Positions 58,765 through 64,000 of a stretch of DNA of 64,000 nt are shown here, one piece after another. This DNA is from Aureimonas sp. SA4125 (GTDB taxonomy: Bacteria; Pseudomonadota; Alphaproteobacteria; Rhizobiales; Rhizobiaceae). A program made the translations under genes and the position numbers. A model generated the notes under the pieces. That model did no database searches. It worked only from the letters and a program-made list of their open reading frames with translations, and was not told the DNA's origin. The stretch spans positions 4,706,501-4,770,500 of the forward strand of contig NZ_AP025032.1 in assembly GCF_019973775.1 (NCBI RefSeq). The letters run 5' to 3'. Within the stretch, counting starts at the first letter, position 1. Each line of letters begins with the position of its first letter.

Positions 58765-60378
58765 ATGAAAACCTTGCGGAAATTCCTGTCACAGCGTGGC
58801 GGCAACTTCGCCGTCATGGCGGCACTCGGAGCCATTCCCCTGATCTTTGCGTCCGGAGCGGCGCTCGACATCTCGCGAATGTATTCCGACCGGATCCGCC
58901 TGCAGGCAGCGATCGACTCGGCGGCGCTCTCGGTGGTCAAGAACTCCGGCTTCGACACGGCGGCGGCCGACACGATCGCGGAGCGGATGCTGCTGGCCAA
59001 TTACGGGCCGGGCTATCGCAGCCTGACGGTCGAACTGACGCAGTCCGGCGCGAAGGTCTCGGCCGAAGTGGTGACGCCGACGACCCTGACGGCCGTGCTC
59101 GGCTACAAGGAAATGACGACGAGCGTCAGCGGCACGGTGGAATATCCGCAGACGCGCTACGAGATCGGCCTCGTCCTCGACACGACCGGCTCGATGTCCG
59201 GCACCAAGCTCGCCGAGATGAAGAAGGCGGCCGCCGCCATGATCGACCAGTTCGGCGCGACGGAGATCCTGCGCCGCCGCGTCCGCTTCGCGCTGGTGCC
59301 GTTCTCGGCCTATGTCAATGTCGGTAAGGACAAGCTCAACGCCTCCTGGATCGACACGGACGGCCTTGTGCATCTGCCGGGGAGCATCATTCCGACGGGC
59401 GTCAGCCGCACCCGGATCTTCGAGAACGGCTTCTGGCGGGAGGGATGGCGCGGCTGCGTCGAGGCCCGCATCGAAAGCGGCACGGAGAACCATTCGGTCG
59501 ACGATACGACGCCGCGGAAGAACGCGCCGCGGACGCTCTTCGTGCCCCTGTTGTCTCCGGACGAACCGGCGCAGAACTCCGTCAACAACTACTCCACCGA
59601 CAGGACTTTGTCGGGGCTCGGCGTGACGATGAAGAACGGCGTGCCGAGCTATGCCGAGGCCGCCCTCGACGTGCCGGTGGGTGTTCCGCCCGGCGGTCTG
59701 GCGCCGCAGGGGCCCAATCTCGGCTGCGATGCCCAGCCGATCACGCCCCTGACCGCGGATTTCGACGCGGTGAAGGCCGCAATCTCCCAGCTCAAGGCTT
59801 CCGGCAACACCAACATCACCGAGGGCATGGCCTGGGGCGCGCGGGTTCTCTCCCCGGCCGAACCGTTCACCGAAGGCCTCAGTCCCGACGCCGACGTGCA
59901 GAAGATCATCGTCCTCCTGACCGACGGCGACAATACGATGCGCCAACTCGCCAATGCCAAGGGGTCGGCCTATTCGGCCTACGGCTATCTCAGCGACTGG
60001 CGCTGGGACAAGTCGTACAAGAACGGCGGATACGGCAAGATCTGCGACGACGACGACGATGACGATGACGACGAAGACGAGGCTGACGGCGACGGCAACT
60101 GCTCGGCCAAGAAGGGCGAGGATGTCGCTGCCGTGAAGCAGGCCCAGATCGTCGCGGCGATGAACGCCGACACCCTGGCCGCCTGCACCAGTGCGAAGGA
60201 GGCGGGCCAGGAGGTCTACACCATCCGCCTCGAACTCGACACGAAGACGAGCTCGACGCTCCTGTCGAACTGCGCCACCGACACCGCACACTACTACGAC
60301 GCCCAGAGCGCGTCCGACCTGCCGGCGATCTTCGACGCCATCACCGAGCGCATCCTGAAGCTGCGCATCACCTCGTAG
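58765..60378 (+). CDS. TadG-like pilus-assembly protein with von Willebrand factor A domain
   Basis: The protein has 537 residues from ATG 58765 (MKTLRKFLSQRGGNFAVMAA); GTG 58753 is possible. The start has the TadE/TadG-type segment GGNFAVMAALGAIPLIFASG followed by a hydrophobic helix. The vWA domain begins IGLVLDTTGSMSGTKLAEMK (MIDAS Asp-x-Thr-x-Ser) and has IIVLLTDGDNTM. An acidic loop follows, with nine Asp in a row between two Cys (CDDDDDDDDDEDEADGDGNC), encoded by GAC/GAT repeats. It probably sits outside the inner membrane and helps surface adhesion or pilus assembly. Confidence 0.9.
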   Translation: MKTLRKFLSQRGGNFAVMAALGAIPLIFASGAALDISRMYSDRIRLQAAIDSAALSVVKNSGFDTAAADTIAERMLLANYGPGYRSLTVELTQSGAKVSAEVVTPTTLTAVLGYKEMTTSVSGTVEYPQTRYEIGLVLDTTGSMSGTKLAEMKKAAAAMIDQFGATEILRRRVRFALVPFSAYVNVGKDKLNASWIDTDGLVHLPGSIIPTGVSRTRIFENGFWREGWRGCVEARIESGTENHSVDDTTPRKNAPRTLFVPLLSPDEPAQNSVNNYSTDRTLSGLGVTMKNGVPSYAEAALDVPVGVPPGGLAPQGPNLGCDAQPITPLTADFDAVKAAISQLKASGNTNITEGMAWGARVLSPAEPFTEGLSPDADVQKIIVLLTDGDNTMRQLANAKGSAYSAYGYLSDWRWDKSYKNGGYGKICDDDDDDDDDEDEADGDGNCSAKKGEDVAAVKQAQIVAAMNADTLAACTSAKEAGQEVYTIRLELDTKTSSTLLSNCATDTAHYYDAQSASDLPAIFDAITERILKLRITS

Positions 60379-60529
60379 GGCAGGGTGGTGGGGCGTCCGG
60401 CCCGGTAAGAGTGGCGCCGCGCTTGTGCCGTGCCGCGTGCCTGCCCATATCGGGGAGGCGAGGCCACGCCCTCCCCCTTGCGGGCCTTTTCGACCGGGAC
60501 GTCCCGGCTTTCCGGAAGGAGGGCCGATC

Positions 60530-60853
60530 ATGGCCTGGACCATGCTCCTGGCGGCAGGGTTTCTCGAAATCGTCTGGTCGCTGTCGATGAAGCAGTCGCA
60601 CGGCTTCACCCGGCTCCTGCCGAGCCTCGTCACCGCCACGGCCATGCTCGCGAGCTTTGCTCTTCTGGCGGCCGCGATGAAGACCCTGCCGCTCGGCACG
60701 GCCTACCCGATCTGGACCGGCATCGGCGCGATCGGCGCCTTTGCCGCCGGCATCCTCTTCCTCGGCGAGGCCGTCACCCCGCTGCGGCTCGCCGCGGCGG
60801 GGCTGATCCTGTCCGGTCTGGTGCTGATGAAGGTCGCCACACCCGAGGCATGA
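60530..60853 (+). CDS. sugE: Small multidrug resistance transporter, SugE/Gdx type
   Basis: This four-helix exporter has 107 residues from ATG 60530 (MAWTMLLAAGFLEIVWSLSM), with AAGGAGGG about 6 bases upstream. The essential Glu is in FLEIVW. KQSHGFTRLLPSLVTATAML and LPLGTAYPIWTGIGAIGAF are close to E. coli SugE, now known as the guanidinium/proton exchanger Gdx. It therefore most likely exports guanidinium or quaternary ammonium cations as a dual-topology dimer. The leader holds a CCGGG-ACGT-CCCGG hairpin, but I could not find a full guanidine riboswitch. Confidence 0.9.
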   Translation: MAWTMLLAAGFLEIVWSLSMKQSHGFTRLLPSLVTATAMLASFALLAAAMKTLPLGTAYPIWTGIGAIGAFAAGILFLGEAVTPLRLAAAGLILSGLVLMKVATPEA

Positions 60854-60886
60854 GCTGCGAACGGGCGGGCTACCCTCGGCCCTCTC

Positions 60887-63052
60887 TCAGCCGCGCGCCT
60901 TCTTTTCCAGCCGGCGGCGGTGAAGGACCGGCTCGGTGTAGCCGTTCGGCTGCTCGCGCCCCTTGAAGACGAGGTCGCAGGCGGCCTGGAAGGCGATCGA
61001 GCCGTCGAAGTCGGGCGCCATGTTCTCATAGGCCGGGTCGCCGGCGTTCTGCGCGTCGACCTTCGCCGCCATCTTCTGCATCGCCGCCATCACCTCGTCC
61101 TTCGAGACGACGCCGTGGTGCAGCCAGTTGGCGATGTGCTGCGAGGAAATGCGGCATGTCGCGCGGTCCTCCATCAGGCCGACATCGTTGATGTCGGGCA
61201 CCGTGGAGCAGCCGACGCCCTGATCGACCCAGCGCACGACATAGCCGAGAATGCCCTGCGCATTGTTCTCGACCTCGGCGACGATCTGCTCGTTCGGCCA
61301 GTTGGCGCGGCCGGCGAGCGGGATGGTCAGGATGTCGGACAGGATCGCGCGGCGACCCTTGGCGGCGATGTTGTCCTGCCAGGCGAGCACGTCGACGCGG
61401 TGGTAGTGCGTGGCGTGCAGCGTCGCGGCGGTCGGGCTCGGCACCCAGGCGCAGTTGGCGCCGGCCTGCGGATGGCCGATCTTGACCGCCAGCATGTCAT
61501 GCATCTTGGCCGGCATCGCCCACATGCCCTTGCCGATCTGCGCCTTGCCCTTGAGGCCGCAAAGAAGGCCGATGTCGACGTTCCAGTCCTCGTAGGCGCC
61601 GATCCAGGTGCGGTCCTTCATCACCGTCTTGCGCACCATCGGCCCCGCTTCCATCGACGTGTGCATTTCGTCGCCGGTGCGGTCGAGGAAGCCGGTGTTG
61701 ATGAAGAAGACGCGGTGCTTTGCCGCGCGGATGCACTCCTTGAGGTTCACCGTGGTCCGGCGCTCCTCGTCCATGATGCCCATCTTGATTGTGTTCTCGG
61801 CCAGCCCCAGCACCGCCTCGACGCGGCCGAAGATCTCGGCCGAGAAGGCGACCTCCTCCGGCCCGTGCATCTTCGGCTTGACGATGTAGACCGAGCCGGC
61901 GCGCGAATTGCGCAGGCCGTCCGTCTTCTTCAGATCGTGCAGGGCGATCATCCCCGTCACCATCGCATCCATGATGCCTTCCGGCACCTCGGACCCGTCC
62001 TTCAGGTGGATCGCCGGATTGGTCATGAGGTGGCCGACATTGCGGATCAAGAGCAGCGAGCGGCCGGGCAGCGTCAGCGACGAGCCGTCGGGCGCGGTAT
62101 AGCTGCGGTCGGGGTTCAGGCGGCGCGTCACCGTCTTGCCGGCCTTCTCGAAGGAATCCTCGAGGTCGCCCTTCATCAGGCCGAGCCAGTTGCGGTAGAC
62201 GGCGGTCTTGTCCTCGGCATCGACCGCGGCGATCGAATCCTCGCAGTCGCAGATCGTCGAGATCGCCGATTCCATCAGCATGTCGGCGACGTGGGCGCGG
62301 TCGCGCGAGCCGATCCGGTTCTCGGCGTCGATCTGCACCTCGATGTGCAGGCCATTCTGCTTGAACAGCACCGCGGTCGGTGCGGCGGGATCGCCGACAT
62401 AGCCGGCGAAGGCGTCGGGGGTCTTCAGCATGGCCTTCTTCGGACCGCCAAAGTCGGCGACCAGCGAGCCGCCCTCGACGGCATAAGCGGTGACGTCGAT
62501 GTGGCTGACGCGGTCGAGCGGCGCGACGCCGTCGAGAAAACCCTTCGCCCAGGACACGACGCGCGCGCCGCGGGCCCGGTCATAGGGGCCGGACGGCGGG
62601 GCGTCGCCCATCGCGTCGGTGCCGTACAGCGCGTCGTAGAGCGAGGTCCAGCGCGCATTGGCGGCGTTCAGCGTGTAGCGCGCGTTCATCAGCGGCACGA
62701 CGAGCTGCGGTCCGGGGATCGTCGCGATCTCCGGATCGACATTGGCGGTCTCGATCTGGAAGTCGGGACCTTCGCTCTGGAGGTAACCGATCTCCTGCAG
62801 GAAGGCGCGGTAACCGGGGGCGTCGACCGGCTTTCCGCGGCGGGCCTTGTGCCAGTCGTCGATCTCTGCCTGCAGCCGGTCGCGGACGGCGAGCAGCGCG
62901 CGGTTCTTCGGCGCGAGATCGTCGAGGATGTCGGCAAAGCCCTTCCAGAAGCGATCGGGCTCCACCCCGGTTCCCGGCAGCGCTTCCGTGTCGATGAAGG
63001 TCTTCAGCTCGGCGGCGACCGTCAGGCCATGAATCTCGATCGTGTCGGACAT
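60887..63052 (-). CDS. glcB: Malate synthase G
   Basis: GlcB condenses glyoxylate with acetyl-CoA to malate. The 721-residue protein (start [20 protein letters not shown]) has the full-length G-type architecture, about 200 residues longer than AceB. Diagnostic blocks are [20 protein letters not shown] (Asp/Glu magnesium site), [35 protein letters not shown], then [20 protein letters not shown] and HQIGK-type segments, and a C-terminal [14 protein letters not shown]. It would work in the glyoxylate or glycolate pathways; no isocitrate lyase or glycolate genes are in the window. Confidence 0.97.
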   Translation of the reverse strand: MSDTIEIHGLTVAAELKTFIDTEALPGTGVEPDRFWKGFADILDDLAPKNRALLAVRDRLQAEIDDWHKARRGKPVDAPGYRAFLQEIGYLQSEGPDFQIETANVDPEIATIPGPQLVVPLMNARYTLNAANARWTSLYDALYGTDAMGDAPPSGPYDRARGARVVSWAKGFLDGVAPLDRVSHIDVTAYAVEGGSLVADFGGPKKAMLKTPDAFAGYVGDPAAPTAVLFKQNGLHIEVQIDAENRIGSRDRAHVADMLMESAISTICDCEDSIAAVDAEDKTAVYRNWLGLMKGDLEDSFEKAGKTVTRRLNPDRSYTAPDGSSLTLPGRSLLLIRNVGHLMTNPAIHLKDGSEVPEGIMDAMVTGMIALHDLKKTDGLRNSRAGSVYIVKPKMHGPEEVAFSAEIFGRVEAVLGLAENTIKMGIMDEERRTTVNLKECIRAAKHRVFFINTGFLDRTGDEMHTSMEAGPMVRKTVMKDRTWIGAYEDWNVDIGLLCGLKGKAQIGKGMWAMPAKMHDMLAVKIGHPQAGANCAWVPSPTAATLHATHYHRVDVLAWQDNIAAKGRRAILSDILTIPLAGRANWPNEQIVAEVENNAQGILGYVVRWVDQGVGCSTVPDINDVGLMEDRATCRISSQHIANWLHHGVVSKDEVMAAMQKMAAKVDAQNAGDPAYENMAPDFDGSIAFQAACDLVFKGREQPNGYTEPVLHRRRLEKKARG

Positions 63053-63176
63053 GTTCTTCTCCTTGAGGCTTTCGGCAAGCGGGCGGCACGGTCCGCTTTT
63101 GCGGACGTCAGGGGGAAGCAGCATCGCCTGTCGCCGGATCGACGTCGCCGGGAAGTCGGCCATGACGACGCGTCTG

Positions 63177-64000
63177 TCAATCCAGACAATCGGGCGAGGC
63201 GTCGGGCTCGGGGCTTGCGTCGGCCTCGGCCGCGTTTCTCCCCAGCCGCAGCTCGTCCCCCCATCGCAGCCGCCGCGCGGCGGCGTAGGCCGGCTTCTGC
63301 CGCCTGGGAACGAGGGCCACCGCGACCGTGCCGTCGGTGCCGCAAAGCTTGGCCGCGACCGCGATCTTCGAGGTTTCGGGCCGGTCGAGGATGCGGCCGG
63401 CGTTAGCCTCCTTGAACAGCGCCGGGCGCACGGCGACGAGATAGGAGAACTTTTCATCCTCGTAGCCGAGCGTCGCGGCCTTGGCCGCCATGTGGTCGCG
63501 GCTGCGGGAGAGGCGCACGGCAAAATGGCACCAGTCCGGCGCAACGAGCGGGCAGGGCGCCTGGTGCGGACAGGGCGCGAGGATCTTCGCCTGGAGCCCG
63601 ATCAGGACGTCGCGAGCGGCGAGGATGCGCTGATAGCCGGCGGGTGTTCCCGGCTCGACGATCACGAGGGCCCCGGCGGTCGCCGCCCAGAGACGTTCCA
63701 CGACCTCTCCCTGCGAGGGTTGCGCGAGTTCGGCAAGGGCATAGCCGAGGACGACGAGGTCGCTTTGCGGCAGCGGCGCCTTGCCAACGAGATCGGCGAG
63801 ACGCTGGACCGGCTGGCGCAAGGCCGTACTTACCGCATCCGCTGCGAGCGTCCGGGCGAGGTCGAGGAAAGCGCGGTTGCAGTCGACCTGCGTCAGCGCC
63901 GACAGGGTCGGAAAAGCCTCGGCCATCGCCCAGCTGGCGGTGCCGGGACCCGCGCCGACGTCGAGCCCCGAGGCGGGCGCGAAGTCCGGACAGCGCTCGA
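63177..64000 (-). CDS. Rsm22-family protein (mitoribosome-type small-subunit methyltransferase), 5' end missing
   Basis: The gene runs off the right edge. The visible ~274 codons include the SAM loop [20 protein letters not shown] near the edge, then [16 protein letters not shown]. They continue with [31 protein letters not shown] and the cysteine cluster [11 protein letters not shown] with [16 protein letters not shown]. That cluster is the metal or Fe-S ligand set of Rsm22 proteins, which bind the ribosomal small subunit. The C terminus ends in an acidic tail ([17 protein letters not shown]). The start codon lies outside the window. Confidence 0.88.
   Translation of the reverse strand, partial: ERCPDFAPASGLDVGAGPGTASWAMAEAFPTLSALTQVDCNRAFLDLARTLAADAVSTALRQPVQRLADLVGKAPLPQSDLVVLGYALAELAQPSQGEVVERLWAATAGALVIVEPGTPAGYQRILAARDVLIGLQAKILAPCPHQAPCPLVAPDWCHFAVRLSRSRDHMAAKAATLGYEDEKFSYLVAVRPALFKEANAGRILDRPETSKIAVAAKLCGTDGTVAVALVPRRQKPAYAAARRLRWGDELRLGRNAAEADASPEPDASPDCLD

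Noticed and set aside
60436..60529. Guanidine-II (mini-ykkC) riboswitch before sugE
   Set aside because: Only one hairpin is convincing and its loop is ACGT instead of ACGR. The required second ACGR hairpin was not found, so it is listed only as a finding.

Overview
The window is a GC-rich chromosomal segment (roughly two-thirds G+C) of an alphaproteobacterium of the order Hyphomicrobiales (Rhizobiales). The evidence is the trpF-trpB-trpA-accD-folC gene order, a RegB/RegA (ActS/ActR) redox pair, an AccD that lacks most zinc-ribbon cysteines, MmcB, DUF2852, DUF3307, Atu4866 and PmtA-like proteins, a sigma-32-type dnaK promoter, and dispersed rhizobial palindromic repeats. An Aurantimonadaceae-like host is my best guess, with low confidence. 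No rRNA, tRNA, CRISPR array, prophage or insertion sequence was recognised.

Layout. 1-3245: start of a lytic transglycosylase, a PAS histidine kinase with degenerate ATP boxes, DUF3307 and an EamA exporter. 3531-11424: a sugar-acid locus with a binding protein, a double ATPase, two permeases, an SMP-30 lactonase and a UxaA dehydratase; palindromic repeats sit in three of its gaps. 11546-20885: a PNPOx-like protein, then on the minus strand an operon running orf198-trpF-trpB-[CBS/HEPN gene]-trpA-accD-folC-rsgA. The AT-rich CBS/HEPN cistron fits between trpB and trpA with touching stop and start codons and is the most striking feature of the window. 20073-28914: SprT-like metallopeptidase, DUF2852, PHA depolymerase with a long Ala/Pro/Lys tail, pyrF, polA, and a DUF2442/DUF4160 pair whose DUF4160 member is frameshifted. 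29109-37115: M20 dipeptidase, MipA/OmpV, a class A PBP with a GGT tract, and regA/regB.

37216-40768: bdcR/bdcA divergent pair, an SDR-Atu4866 operon and a divergent LysR regulator. 40931-47922 (minus): a YnjBCD-type ABC transporter followed by hrpB. A TumE/TumA toxin-antitoxin module lies between ynjB and ynjC, again with overlapping codons. 48124-53047: SDR, AprI-like lipoprotein, FMN reductase, two PmtA-like methyltransferases and dnaJ. 53346-64000: dnaK with a heat-shock promoter, a 24-residue membrane peptide, mmcB, cueR, an L,D-transpeptidase, a ceramidase-like protein, a TadG-like von Willebrand protein, SugE/Gdx, malate synthase G and the 3' part of an Rsm22-family gene.

A theme is the insertion of toxin-antitoxin or HEPN-type genes into metabolic or transport operons without breaking co-transcription. 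The CBS/HEPN gene in trp and tumEA in ynj both do this; a broken DUF4160/DUF2442 pair lies beyond polA. Assignments come from reading the translated sequence and recalling family signatures; no database search was run.
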